A stretch of 55,701 nucleotides of DNA from a virus, in the IMG/VR virus record IMGVR_UViG_3300044675_003951, positions 1 through 55,701 of that record, one strand, 5' to 3'. Numbering within the stretch: position 1 is the stretch's first letter; each line of letters begins with the position of its first letter. The notes under the pieces are model-generated. The model did not search any database and was not told the DNA's origin. It saw only the letters and a program-made list of their open reading frames with translations. The position numbers and the translations under genes are program-made. Shown piece after piece: positions 24,198-31,938 of this stretch.

Positions 24198-25220
24198 TTA
24201 TGCTACTTTCATGCAAGTTGTTTCTGCCAGACGCTTCCAGTTCAGCATGCTCATCTTGCGCAGGTCTGCAATTTTGATAGCCATACGCAGACTCATTTCA
24301 CGCAGACGATTCTGGTTAGCATCCATGAACGCAATGATCTCGTCTTGCACTTCGGATTCAAAGTCGTAGTCTGCAAACAACACGCCGTCCTTGGCAATTT
24401 GCTTGATACGCAGAATCTTGTCATGCATGGTGTCCAGAGTCAGGTCCAAGTAGTGGCATCGGCTTTGCAATGCATCCAAGTGGTCCCGCAGTTTCTGGCT
24501 CTTCATCTTGTCAAACTTCAAATTGGTAATGAAGATGGCACTGCCTTTGAATTCAAAACTGTCCGGGATGCCTTCGCGGCGCAGGCTCGAGCTTTCTGAC
24601 AACCAGCTAATTTTACGCTTCTTGCCTGAGTCCAAGGCACCCTTCAGCAAGTTAAGGCTCACATCGTCCAGCAAGATGCTGTCGCAGTCATCAAACACAA
24701 CTACACAATTTTCGTCCGAATACTTGTACAAGGTCTGATACAGGCCAATAGGGGTAGCAGCACCTTTCACAACTTCTGCACGAAGTCGCTTGCCTGCTAG
24801 CTTGTCAAACATGGTGGCTTTTTCGATCTCTTGCTCCACGCCAAAGCTCTTGCCCACACCTGGAGGACCTGATACAATCATGGCACGAATGTCGCCTGTG
24901 ACTGCTGCCTTGGTCATTTCGTGCAGGATGTCAAAACGCTCACGAATGCGCTCAATGGCTTGTTCTTCTGTTTCTGCTGGCGCAGCCACTGCCTTGGCAG
25001 CGTTGGTGGTTGTGTCTGTCATGCCGTTAGTATACTCAATATCAGAAATGTTGTCAACACGGATACGGATCGTATCAGGGCAGTTAGGGAAATTGCCGTC
25101 GTTTTTCACAGTCACAAAGTTGCCTTTGGCACCTGTTTGAAACCCTGACACAAGACTAAACACTTGGTCAGCTACGGGACGTTTACGATACTCTCCGCGA
25201 ACGATACGAATTGCACTCAT
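24198..25220 (-). CDS. AAA+ family ATPase
   Basis: 340 residues. An N-terminal beta region (1-65; FQTGAKGNFVTVKNDG) and a linker precede an AAA+ core with Walker A GPPGVGKS at 118-125, Walker B CVVVFDDCDS near 163, and sensor 1 SAIFITNLKF. The C-terminal part is helical. It is not gp44 by motif content. MoxR- or NorQ-like and generic phage AAA ATPases are the nearest recognisable groups. It may remodel a protein complex during early infection, since it is behind a sigma70-type promoter and an AAAGGAG ribosome site. The 35-residue gene that follows could encode its partner. Confidence 0.85.
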   Translation of the reverse strand: MSAIRIVRGEYRKRPVADQVFSLVSGFQTGAKGNFVTVKNDGNFPNCPDTIRIRVDNISDIEYTNGMTDTTTNAAKAVAAPAETEEQAIERIRERFDILHEMTKAAVTGDIRAMIVSGPPGVGKSFGVEQEIEKATMFDKLAGKRLRAEVVKGAATPIGLYQTLYKYSDENCVVVFDDCDSILLDDVSLNLLKGALDSGKKRKISWLSESSSLRREGIPDSFEFKGSAIFITNLKFDKMKSQKLRDHLDALQSRCHYLDLTLDTMHDKILRIKQIAKDGVLFADYDFESEVQDEIIAFMDANQNRLREMSLRMAIKIADLRKMSMLNWKRLAETTCMKVA

Positions 25221-25255
25221 GGTTGGCTCCTTTGGTGTGCGTTGTTTAAGTATTA

Positions 25256-25284
25256 ATTATAACAGAATAGGAATTAATGGTCAA
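25256..25284 (-). promoter_or_regulatory. Sigma70-type promoter of the AAA+ ATPase gene (promoter repeat copy 1)
   Basis: TTGACC (25279-25284), 17 nt, TATAAT (25256-25261). The spacer ATTAATTCCTATTCTGT is almost the same as in copies 2-4. The TGA inside TTGACC is the stop codon of the upstream 74-residue gene. Confidence 0.88.
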
Positions 25285-25505
25285 GCAAACAATTCGCCGT
25301 ACATTTCTTCGTACACTGCATCAAAGTCCTCACGAATCCACTCAACGGCGTATCCGCGCTGGGCATAATCATCTGCCATGACCTGCAGGTAGCGCTGGGC
25401 CTGTAAGGCACTCATATTCTGATTGGCCATCAGGCTTAGGTTGCTACAATGTGCAAAATTGTTGCTGTCTCTGTGGGCACTAACTTGCACAAATTGCTTG
25501 ATCAT
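25281..25505 (-). CDS. Small hypothetical early protein
   Basis: 74 residues. The N-terminal 25 residues (FVQVSAHRDSNNFAHCSNLS) are polar. The rest is helical and acidic (LQAQRYLQVMADDYAQRGYA, then EWIREDFDAVYEEMYGELFA). It has its own sigma70-type promoter and an AGGAGCC ribosome site, so it is expected to be expressed early from host RNA polymerase. Small acidic early proteins in T4-like phages often target host proteins; here that is only a possibility. Confidence 0.72.
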   Translation of the reverse strand: MIKQFVQVSAHRDSNNFAHCSNLSLMANQNMSALQAQRYLQVMADDYAQRGYAVEWIREDFDAVYEEMYGELFA

Positions 25506-25536
25506 TTGCTGGCTCCTGTTTGCTGTTTAAGTATTA

Positions 25537-25565
25537 ATTATAGCAGAATGGACATTTGGGGTCAA
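25537..25565 (-). promoter_or_regulatory. Sigma70-type promoter (promoter repeat copy 2)
   Basis: TTGACC (25560-25565), 17 nt, TATAAT (25537-25542) upstream of the 74-residue gene. The spacer ends CATTCTGC and the leader continues TAATACTTAAACAGCA, shared with the other copies. Confidence 0.9.
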
Positions 25566-25600
25566 CCGTTTGGGTGTTGTTTTTTTGCAACACTAAAGTA

Positions 25601-25822
25601 CTAGATTTTGGTCAGAACAGTCATTAATTGTGCATGGATTTGATCCATTTCGTCCTGTTCTACATAGAAGTCTGTAGTAGGATCGTAGTACTGGCCTTGT
25701 TTGTTGTCATAATACAACACTCGACCTGAGAAGTTGAACGGACCTTCTAGGCCCTTTCGTGGACCGTATTTGGTACGCATCTGATCCATTTCGAACTTGT
25801 CTGCCAGTACCTTGTAGCCCAT
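25601..25822 (-). CDS. Small hypothetical early protein
   Basis: 73 residues: MGYKVLADKFEMDQMRTKYG, a Gly/Pro-containing loop GLEGPFNFSGRVLYYDNKQG, and a helical acidic end (EQDEMDQIHAQLMTVLTKI). The central beta-hairpin with YYDNKQGQYYDPTTDFYV is compact and aromatic. Unknown function. It has its own sigma70-type promoter; AAGGGGCG precedes the ATG. Confidence 0.72.
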   Translation of the reverse strand: MGYKVLADKFEMDQMRTKYGPRKGLEGPFNFSGRVLYYDNKQGQYYDPTTDFYVEQDEMDQIHAQLMTVLTKI

Positions 25823-25852
25823 GTCGCGCCCCTTGTTGCTGTTTAAGTGTTA

Positions 25853-25881
25853 ATTATAGCAGAATGGGAATTAATGGTCAA
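25853..25881 (-). promoter_or_regulatory. Sigma70-type promoter (promoter repeat copy 3)
   Basis: TTGACC (25876-25881), 17 nt, TATAAT (25853-25858) upstream of the 73-residue gene. The spacer is ATTAATTCCCATTCTGC. The TGA within TTGACC is again the stop codon of the upstream gene. Confidence 0.9.
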
Positions 25882-26123
25882 TCCCAGCTTTTTTTCTCGC
25901 CGGTGTGTTCGTTGTAGTTGTAGCCTGCACCGTAGTCTGCAATCTCTTGGCGGGTTAGGTCTGTGTTGCGGAGGCCACTTGTGCCACCAACTCCACCCTT
26001 GTGTGGACCACGGATACGACCGTAGTAGCTGTCTGACATGCCGCGATCAAATGGATCACCGTGCTTGAATGTGTATGAACGTCCGTTGTGCTCTACGGTG
26101 TATTCTTGTGTCACATCAATCAT
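25878..26123 (-). CDS. Small hypothetical early protein
   Basis: 81 residues with an N-terminal beta-hairpin (YTVEHNGRSYTFKHGDPFDRG), a Gly-rich, Arg-containing middle (GRIRGPHKGGVGGTSGLRNT) and a polar end (YGAGYNYNEHTGEKKSWD). No family recognised. The basic Gly-rich centre could bind nucleic acid. It has its own sigma70-type promoter and an AAGGAGC ribosome site. Confidence 0.72.
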   Translation of the reverse strand: MIDVTQEYTVEHNGRSYTFKHGDPFDRGMSDSYYGRIRGPHKGGVGGTSGLRNTDLTRQEIADYGAGYNYNEHTGEKKSWD

Positions 26124-26152
26124 TTCTGCTCCTTTTTGCTGTCTATGCGTGT

Positions 26153-26181
26153 ATTATAGCAGAATGGGAAATAATGGTCAA
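26153..26181 (-). promoter_or_regulatory. Sigma70-type promoter (promoter repeat copy 4)
   Basis: TTGACC (26176-26181), 17 nt, TATAAT (26153-26158). The spacer is ATTATTTCCCATTCTGC. It starts 2 nt after the stop of the glycosyltransferase gene. The leader diverges more than in the other copies (ACACGCATAGACAGCA). Confidence 0.9.
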
Positions 26182-26182
26182 C

Positions 26183-26920
26183 CTAACGCCAAAGTTCAGC
26201 AATTGCAGGGTTTGCTACTTGATGCGGATTGGGACTGCCATGAAACACAATCACAGCAGTGTCAGGAGCAATTGTGACCCCTGTGCCTGGTTTGTGATAT
26301 CGTCGATATTTAAAATCGTAGCCGCCATCTAGACATTGCCAACGATAGCTCTGAAAGTACTTGGTGTCAAAAAAGCGCCGCTGACTTAGATCTATGTTTT
26401 TGGTTATGTAGTCTTGGTCTCCCTGGCATCCTTGCCGTGCAACATCTATACCTTGGTCAGAGAACCGTTGCCACAGCCAAGCAAACTCCTGGGTATTGAA
26501 CCACATCACGCTGGAATTGATTATGCTCACGTGCTGTTGAAGATATTTGAAATCTTTTATTCCCCAGAACATTGTGGAATCCAATTGTGTGATCCAGGTC
26601 AGATCATTGACGATAACACAATCCAGATCAAAATACAGCATGTTGCCCTGAAATAGTGCAGGGTTAAACAACTGCATTTTGTACCACCAACTTCGTCTGG
26701 GACCAGCAATGCCTGGCCATTCTGTTAGCACATGCTTGATCATGTGGTCAGGAACTGGCCTATCAGCTTCGGTATACACATGCATACGTATACCACCAGG
26801 CAAGAATCTGGTCAACATACTGTGTAGTTTTTCCACATATTGCCAATCATAACCGGTGCTGTGTATCACACAAGCACAGTCAGTTATGCCGTCAGTGCTG
26901 GTTCTATTCTTTTTAGCCAT
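26183..26920 (-). CDS. Glycosyltransferase-like protein (GT-A, DxD)
   Basis: 245 residues. The N-terminal part (DCACVIHSTGYDWQYVEKLH, MHVYTEADRPV) and MLYFDLDCVIV with a D-x-D near residue 99 are typical of GT-A nucleotide-sugar transferases of the kind found in phage and capsule clusters. GCQGDQDYI and VIVFHGSPNP near the end correspond to acceptor-side and C-terminal histidine blocks. It resembles the plus-strand protein at 31297-31938 in order of motifs. It overlaps the next gene by 37 nt. The sugar and acceptor are unknown. Confidence 0.8.
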   Translation of the reverse strand: MAKKNRTSTDGITDCACVIHSTGYDWQYVEKLHSMLTRFLPGGIRMHVYTEADRPVPDHMIKHVLTEWPGIAGPRRSWWYKMQLFNPALFQGNMLYFDLDCVIVNDLTWITQLDSTMFWGIKDFKYLQQHVSIINSSVMWFNTQEFAWLWQRFSDQGIDVARQGCQGDQDYITKNIDLSQRRFFDTKYFQSYRWQCLDGGYDFKYRRYHKPGTGVTIAPDTAVIVFHGSPNPHQVANPAIAELWR

Positions 26921-27729
26921 AGGCCTTGTTGTATTTCTTGGGGGGTGTATTCAGTGTGGCATATTTGTGTGAGCCACAGGTCTCTGTCAATGGTGTAGGG
27001 TTTTTCTATGTCAGCATAATCAACTGCCACAGCATGTGCTAGACTTGAAGCGTCTACTACGGGACGCACTCCTGCAATTGCAGCTTGTATACCAGGTCCT
27101 GAATTGTAGTTGACCACAGCATGACAATCATAGTGCATGTCATAGCTGTCATATGACCCGGTCACTTTGTTGGGGCGTTCAATGCTGACTCCTGGAGGCA
27201 AATGATCCAGCACTAGAACTGATCTAGGGTGTGGACGAATTACTATGGGACGATCTGACACCTTTTTAATTTGATCAATTTGATTCTGAATCCAGTTGAA
27301 CGCCATGGATTCTACTTGTAAACTGTGTCGATGCTGCACAGCAATAACAATTTCTGGGCGTGACAGCAATTGAGTAGCAAGACTTATCTTTAATTTACGT
27401 GGACGATCCCAGTCTAGATTCTCCAGGTGACCATAGTAACCTTGTGAGTTAACATGATTCACTGCAATCTTCCAGGTGTTGCCACGATACAGAGCACCCA
27501 CTTCTATTATGATAACCGGTTTGTTTTGAGATCTATAGTGCTCGTATACTGCTTGATTTGCAAACAAGCGACCGTGCCATAGCACACTCCATATCACAGC
27601 AGCATCTGCTGTCATTGAATTTTCTTGTGTTTGTATTTTGGCAGCTTGACAATAATCCAAAAAAGAATTCATTATTGACTTGCCATTCAGTGCCACTTGT
27701 AAGGGAAAATAAGCTAGTGTCTTGATCAC
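26884..27729 (-). CDS. Capsule-polysaccharide-type glycosyltransferase (GT-B-like)
   Basis: 281 residues. The C-terminal half carries RPIVIRPHPRSV and VVNYNSGPGIQAAIAGVRPV, which match the signature of capsule polysaccharide biosynthesis and CDP-glycerol-type GT-B proteins (R-x-H-P and N-S-x-x-G-x-x-A-x-x-x-G-x-P-V). The N-terminal half has VIIIEVGALYRG. It is probably a sugar or glycerol-phosphate transferase acting on surface glycan. The start codon appears to be GTG, 7 nt from a palindromic TTAAATA promoter. Confidence 0.78.
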   Translation of the reverse strand: MIKTLAYFPLQVALNGKSIMNSFLDYCQAAKIQTQENSMTADAAVIWSVLWHGRLFANQAVYEHYRSQNKPVIIIEVGALYRGNTWKIAVNHVNSQGYYGHLENLDWDRPRKLKISLATQLLSRPEIVIAVQHRHSLQVESMAFNWIQNQIDQIKKVSDRPIVIRPHPRSVLVLDHLPPGVSIERPNKVTGSYDSYDMHYDCHAVVNYNSGPGIQAAIAGVRPVVDASSLAHAVAVDYADIEKPYTIDRDLWLTQICHTEYTPQEIQQGLWLKRIEPALTA

Positions 27730-27730
27730 A

Positions 27731-27744
27731 GTTAAATATTTAAC
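27731..27744. promoter_or_regulatory. Palindromic bidirectional late-type promoter
   Basis: The 14-bp perfect palindrome GTTAAATATTTAAC contains TTAAATA on both strands. Each copy is followed by TTTAACT and then a start codon (GTG at 27729 minus; ATG at 27746 plus), so both divergent genes are predicted to have near-leaderless messages. Confidence 0.55.
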
Positions 27745-27745
27745 T

Positions 27746-28543
27746 ATGTTAATGCCACCACTCCACGGAAAGTTAGATCAGTCCAATTTCTTTATCTATG
27801 CCGCATGCGATCACGATTACTTCAACGATTTTGGTCCTGCGTTGATCAACAGTGTATTACAAAACACTCAGTTTGGTGTGCATTTGCATCTTTACAATCC
27901 CACACCAGAACAAATTGCTTATTGTAACAATCGAGACCGTGTTAGCGTTACCCACGAACATGCACCTATAGAATTATTTGATGTGTGTGCAAAACAGTGG
28001 GCAACTGCGTCAGCAGATCCTGAACTTGCTGATCGTCGTCGGCGAATTCTCACTGCCATGACCAAAGGCAAGGACACCAGCATTCAACAACGAATACAAC
28101 GTACATACTTTGCTTCAGCAAGATTTATACGACTGCAACAATTGATTCAGCCCACTGCTCAGGCCCTAGCCATAGATGTTGATGCTGTTGTTCGAAAAAA
28201 CTTGCCAGCATTGGATGTTGCTAGGGATTTTTACATACACTATATCTCAGGTCGCAAAGCCAGATATCTAGCCGGCGGATTGTATCTAACTGGAAATGTG
28301 CGCGGCCATGATTTTTTAAAAGAATACGCAACAATTTTAAAAACCAATATTGAAACTGATAATTTATACTGGGGCATTGATCAAGATGTGCTGCTTGATT
28401 TAGTTCCAAAATATCAGTGGGGAAATCTTCCGTCTGAATACATTGACTGGCAAATGCAAGAAAGTGGTTATATCTGGACTGCCAAGGGCACTAGAAAAGA
28501 TCTAGAAATTTTTGTCAATGAGAAGCAGAAATATATTGCTTGA
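27746..28543 (+). CDS. Glycosyltransferase-like protein (GT-A, DxD)
   Basis: 265 residues. ATG (MLMPPLHG) was chosen, the third codon also being ATG; an earlier TTG would lie inside the promoter palindrome. YAACDHDYFNDFGPALINSV at the N-terminus, ARFIRLQQLI, then ALAIDVDAVVRKNL (D-x-D near 155) are the usual order of GT8-like nucleotide-sugar transferases. GGLYLTGNVRG and WGIDQDVLLDLV follow, as in that family. It converges tail-to-tail with the next glycosyltransferase (29-nt overlap). Confidence 0.78.
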   Translation: MLMPPLHGKLDQSNFFIYAACDHDYFNDFGPALINSVLQNTQFGVHLHLYNPTPEQIAYCNNRDRVSVTHEHAPIELFDVCAKQWATASADPELADRRRRILTAMTKGKDTSIQQRIQRTYFASARFIRLQQLIQPTAQALAIDVDAVVRKNLPALDVARDFYIHYISGRKARYLAGGLYLTGNVRGHDFLKEYATILKTNIETDNLYWGIDQDVLLDLVPKYQWGNLPSEYIDWQMQESGYIWTAKGTRKDLEIFVNEKQKYIA

Positions 28544-29423
28544 TTGACATCCAGAGTTTTCCAGACTTGACTTCGTCATTGGACCAATGTATGTTGGCAA
28601 TTTTATGAATCCATTCTGACCTGTCGGGCAGCGGCGGTGTTTCTATCCAGCTGATGTCATTGAACGCAACGTCAGCAGCCCAGCTATGCACAGGGTCTGA
28701 TATGTATCCAGGAATGCCTTCAATTGCGGCCACCACGTTGGGCGTTGAGTTTAGTCCAACTGTACACCAGCAGTTGACCAATGCATCACGAATGTTTGCG
28801 TGTTCTGAAATAGAAACCGTATTACCGTATTTCTTTTTTATTTTTTCTATGTGTTTGAGTCTAGCACCGTCGCCCGGATGCATGCGAATCATGATGGGAC
28901 GTGGACTACACTTGCGAATGCGGGTGAGGGTTTTGTCTAACCAAACTTCTTGATCGGTAAACATGTTAAAGCCCTTGGGACGCTGGCAAAAAACAAGAAT
29001 ATGATTGCCCGATGTGCGCCAGGGTTTCAAACTGACCCCGTGCCAGGCACTGAACGTGGCCCATTTGTTTTTGTCTAACTTGTCAAAGAAATAAGTTCCA
29101 GAATCTGGATACACTGACCCCAGACTGTATCTGTGCCACTCATGCTCTTGACGGCCGTAGTGCAAGATATTACTGTCCACAAACACCGATGGCGTTTTTT
29201 GCAGTCGCAATTGATCAATTATCTTTCGACGAAAGTTGTCTTCGAGTGTATATCCCAACACAAACCCTGCATCTAATTTGTGAGTGGGCAAACTGTTGTT
29301 GCGAAATTCCTCAATGGTGTCTCCTTGAGATTTGACCCCTTGTGCAAAGTTGTCCATCAACATGACTTTGTTGCTGAACTTGGCAGGATTGCTGATGCTA
29401 TTGTAGAAAATTCCTACTTGCAT
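28515..29423 (-). CDS. Capsule-polysaccharide-type glycosyltransferase (GT-B-like)
   Basis: 302 residues. PIMIRMHPGDGARLKHI and CTVGLNSTPNVVAAIEGIPG form the same R-x-H-P plus N-S-T-x-x-x-x-A-x-x-x-G-x-P pattern as the gene at 26884-27729, so this is a second member of the capsule-type GT-B group. HILVFCQRPKGFNMF precedes as another conserved block. Probably cytosolic and acting on nucleotide-activated sugar or polyol phosphate. It overlaps the GT25-like gene by 10 nt. Confidence 0.78.
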   Translation of the reverse strand: MQVGIFYNSISNPAKFSNKVMLMDNFAQGVKSQGDTIEEFRNNSLPTHKLDAGFVLGYTLEDNFRRKIIDQLRLQKTPSVFVDSNILHYGRQEHEWHRYSLGSVYPDSGTYFFDKLDKNKWATFSAWHGVSLKPWRTSGNHILVFCQRPKGFNMFTDQEVWLDKTLTRIRKCSPRPIMIRMHPGDGARLKHIEKIKKKYGNTVSISEHANIRDALVNCWCTVGLNSTPNVVAAIEGIPGYISDPVHSWAADVAFNDISWIETPPLPDRSEWIHKIANIHWSNDEVKSGKLWMSIKQYISASH

Positions 29424-30175
29424 TGCCAGTCCTTGGATTTGGTCATTGATATATTGCCTTCGTCAGCAAGAGTGTTTCGGCCCATTAGATATGTGCTGAT
29501 TTGTATGGGAGTTATAAATTGGTTGATTGCATTGTCAGCTGGATACCAGTAGGGTTTGTAGAACTTGACCAGGCCCAGAGCAGCATCAGGAGTGATTGCG
29601 TATCCACTGGCCCCGGGCATGCTGAAGTTTTGCCACTTGCGAGCAATTGCAGGTCCTGTGGGATTTTCCAAATAGGTCTTTTGTGGTTCAGTCATGTAAG
29701 AACTTTTGCCCAGACTGAGAATCAGCACACCCTCAAACTCCACGGGCGTGTATCCTCGATAGAACTTGACATCATCTTCAAAAATCATAATGGGTTCTTT
29801 AAGGTCTATGCATTTTCTCCAAAGACCATAGTGGCTGTAAAAACAACCAATCACGCCCGGGCGACTCAATTTACCTGCGCCGTCATCACCAATCAGCTGT
29901 CGTTCAATGATCTGAAATCGATGTTTCTTTAAAAACTCTTCATAAAGTTCTGGACGAATCAACTCTCTGATATCTTCCATGTTTAACACACGATTCTTGA
30001 TGCTGTAAGGATACAGTGTTTTTTTGGATTTTGTTGCCAACTCAACTGCTCGGTTGCCAGGTGTGCCCTCAAACAGTTCAGCGTCAATGTTGTACTCACG
30101 GAGTTGATCCAACATAATTTGAGAATGGCGAACACTGTGCTCGCGTTCTGGGAGGTAAATTATAAATGCTTTCAT
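29414..30175 (-). CDS. Glycosyltransferase family 25-like protein
   Basis: 253 residues. AFIIYLPEREHSVRHSQIM at the start, GVIGCFYSHYGLWRKCI in the middle and PIMIFEDDVKF with the E-D-D motif near residue 122 are the hallmark order of GT25 (LPS beta-galactosyltransferase-type) enzymes, as is GASGYAITPDAALGLV downstream. These usually add galactose to lipooligosaccharide. A late-type element lies 19-26 nt upstream. Confidence 0.85.
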   Translation of the reverse strand: MKAFIIYLPEREHSVRHSQIMLDQLREYNIDAELFEGTPGNRAVELATKSKKTLYPYSIKNRVLNMEDIRELIRPELYEEFLKKHRFQIIERQLIGDDGAGKLSRPGVIGCFYSHYGLWRKCIDLKEPIMIFEDDVKFYRGYTPVEFEGVLILSLGKSSYMTEPQKTYLENPTGPAIARKWQNFSMPGASGYAITPDAALGLVKFYKPYWYPADNAINQFITPIQISTYLMGRNTLADEGNISMTKSKDWQCK

Positions 30176-30188
30176 GATTATCTATGTA

Positions 30189-30196
30189 TATAAATA
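30189..30196 (+). promoter_or_regulatory. T4 late promoter, exact consensus TATAAATA
   Basis: Exact TATAAATA on the plus strand, 29 nt before the ATG of the methyltransferase gene at 30226, with AAGGAAAAA between. It drives the plus-strand cassette of two methyltransferases and a glycosyltransferase. Confidence 0.75.
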
Positions 30197-30201
30197 TTTA
30201 G
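30195..30201 (-). promoter_or_regulatory. T4-late-type promoter element (CTAAATA)
   Basis: Minus-strand CTAAATA, 19 nt before the ATG of the GT25-like gene. It overlaps the plus-strand TATAAATA by 2 nt, so the two divergent units share one promoter region. Confidence 0.55.
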
Positions 30202-30225
30202 TAACAAAACTTGCAAGGAAAAACA

Positions 30226-30768
30226 ATGTCATACAGTTTAAAATCAGGAAAAGCAGAAACACTAGCATGGTTTCAGGCCAACGAATCAACTATCAAAACT
30301 GTTGTAGACATTGGACCTGGTTCAGGAACCTATGTTAAACTCATACGCGAGGACGCCAAGTGCTGTGTTGATGCCACCTGGATTGGGGTTGAAATATGGA
30401 AACCCTACATCGAAGAATTCAATCTTGAACAACGATACACCCAGGTCTTGAATCAAGACATTCGCACCGTGGACTGGGCTGTGTTAAATCCTGATGTAGT
30501 AATTGCCGGTGATGTGCTAGAACACATGACCAAACAAGATGCAATAGTATTGGTTGATCGTATTCTTGCTGTGGCAAAAACATTGATTGTGAGTATTCCC
30601 ATTAGATATATGCCGCAAGACGAGCATGCTTATCCCAATCCTCACGAAGCACACGTCAAGGATGACTGGAGTCATGAGGAAGTTACAGAAACGTGGAAAC
30701 ACTATATCAAAGATTCTTATCGTAAAAGTCAAAAAAGCAAACTTGGTGTGTATTGGATGAGCCAATGA
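30226..30768 (+). CDS. Class I SAM-dependent methyltransferase
   Basis: 180 residues from ATG (MSYSLKSGKAETLAWF), chosen for the AAGGAAAAA ribosome site; an upstream TTG is possible. Motif I VVDIGPGSGTY near residues 26-36, the motif II-type acidic residue in WIGVEIWKPYI, and VVIAGDVLEHM as motif IV are all present. The C-terminus is basic. The substrate may be a sugar or surface molecule given the neighbours. Its stop overlaps the next methyltransferase start (ATGA). Confidence 0.87.
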   Translation: MSYSLKSGKAETLAWFQANESTIKTVVDIGPGSGTYVKLIREDAKCCVDATWIGVEIWKPYIEEFNLEQRYTQVLNQDIRTVDWAVLNPDVVIAGDVLEHMTKQDAIVLVDRILAVAKTLIVSIPIRYMPQDEHAYPNPHEAHVKDDWSHEEVTETWKHYIKDSYRKSQKSKLGVYWMSQ

Positions 30769-31304
30769 GAAGCTTAGACCAGCTCAAACAAGATTTTGTT
30801 AATCTTGTGATTGAACCCACAGCCTGGCTTGGCGACAGTCCTGATCGATTTGATACCTACACTAGATATGCCAGTAAAGTAGATAGCATTACCGAGTTTG
30901 GTGTGTATACTGGACTTAGCACTTGTGCGTGGCTTTCAGGTAAACCAAAAAAATTACGCAGTTACGATATTACTGACAAGCATCTAACTGTGCTTGAAGA
31001 ATTAAAATACAATGCTAAACAAAATGGAACTGACTTTAAATTTTCTGTAGGCAGCAGCCTAGAGGTAGCAGCCGAAGAATGCGATTTGTTGTTTATTGAT
31101 ACTGTACACAAAAGAGCTCATTGTATTGCTGAGTTAACCAGGCATGCTAGTTTGGCTAAAAAATACATTGTGTTACACGATCCCAGTGATTGGCCAGGAG
31201 TATTTGAAGCCGTAATAGATTACCTACATCACAATCGAGAATGGCACATTGTAGAACACTGCAACAAGTCATCAGGATTGATTGTACTAGAACGCTATGC
31301 TTAA
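30765..31304 (+). CDS. Class I SAM-dependent methyltransferase-like protein
   Basis: 179 residues from ATG (MRSLDQLKQDFVNLV), coupled to the upstream methyltransferase. ITEFGVYTGLSTCAWL is the motif I glycine loop, LRSYDITDKH the acidic strand, CDLLFIDTVHKRAHCIAEL the motif IV region and KKYIVLHDPSDWPG the following strand. The FIDTVH and HDP segments resemble O-methyltransferases acting on sugars and cephalosporin-hydroxylase-type proteins. It overlaps the next glycosyltransferase by 8 nt. Confidence 0.82.
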   Translation: MRSLDQLKQDFVNLVIEPTAWLGDSPDRFDTYTRYASKVDSITEFGVYTGLSTCAWLSGKPKKLRSYDITDKHLTVLEELKYNAKQNGTDFKFSVGSSLEVAAEECDLLFIDTVHKRAHCIAELTRHASLAKKYIVLHDPSDWPGVFEAVIDYLHHNREWHIVEHCNKSSGLIVLERYA

Positions 31305-31938
31305 TGTTGTATGTTTGCTGCGGCAAGGCGGCAAAGTTGGATATGATGCTACCTGGGTAGAAAAACTTCAACGTGGTGTGCAACGTAATCTAACATTGCC
31401 ACATCGATTTGTTTGTTTCAGCGATTGTGAAGTACCGTGTGAGCGAATAAAACTGTTGCCCGGAGATCATGGTTTCTGGAGCAAGATGCAATTGTTTCGG
31501 CCTAGCATATTGTCTGGACCAACCTTGTTTCTAGATCTTGACACAGTGATATGCAGCAACCTAGACCATGTGGTTGCTCAGTTACAAGATCAGAAGTTTG
31601 TTATGTGGCATGAAGCAGACAAGAACATACATTCAAGTGCTTTTATGTATTGGCAAGAAGATCACAGTTATTTGTGGAGCCTGTACCAAAGTCAGTCTTT
31701 AGCACACTGGCAATCCTTGTACAGCTCGCCGCCGCTGTATGGTGATCAAGCCATCATTAGCGAACACACCAATCACACTTTGTTGACTGACCACTGTCCA
31801 GCTGAATGGTTTCACATAGCATCACGCAAAGATGCTGACCTGGATCTTGGTGCAGTAAAAATATTGATGTTCAGAAAAGTATCTCAGAAACCCAGTACCA
31901 TGAGTCATCATCCATTGGTACAACAGCACTGGGTTTAA
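31297..31938 (+). CDS. Glycosyltransferase-like protein (GT-A, DxD)
   Basis: 213 residues. VVCLLRQGGKVGYDATWVEK, HRFVCFSDCEV, FWSKMQLFRP and LFLDLDTVICSNL (D-x-D near 88) follow the same order as in the gene at 26183-26920, and YGDQAIISEH is the matching acceptor block, so the two are paralogues. Third gene of the plus-strand cassette. Converges with the next minus-strand glycosyltransferase with a 4-nt overlap. Confidence 0.8.
   Translation: MLNVVCLLRQGGKVGYDATWVEKLQRGVQRNLTLPHRFVCFSDCEVPCERIKLLPGDHGFWSKMQLFRPSILSGPTLFLDLDTVICSNLDHVVAQLQDQKFVMWHEADKNIHSSAFMYWQEDHSYLWSLYQSQSLAHWQSLYSSPPLYGDQAIISEHTNHTLLTDHCPAEWFHIASRKDADLDLGAVKILMFRKVSQKPSTMSHHPLVQQHWV

Noticed and set aside
24198-25220. AAA+ protein as clamp loader gp44
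   Set aside because: The N-terminal region and the motif surroundings differ from gp44/RFC; only the general AAA+ core is shared.
25574-25593. GTGTTG/CAACAC hairpin after the 73-residue gene as a terminator
   Set aside because: The T-run is in the loop rather than after the stem on either strand; not a convincing terminator.
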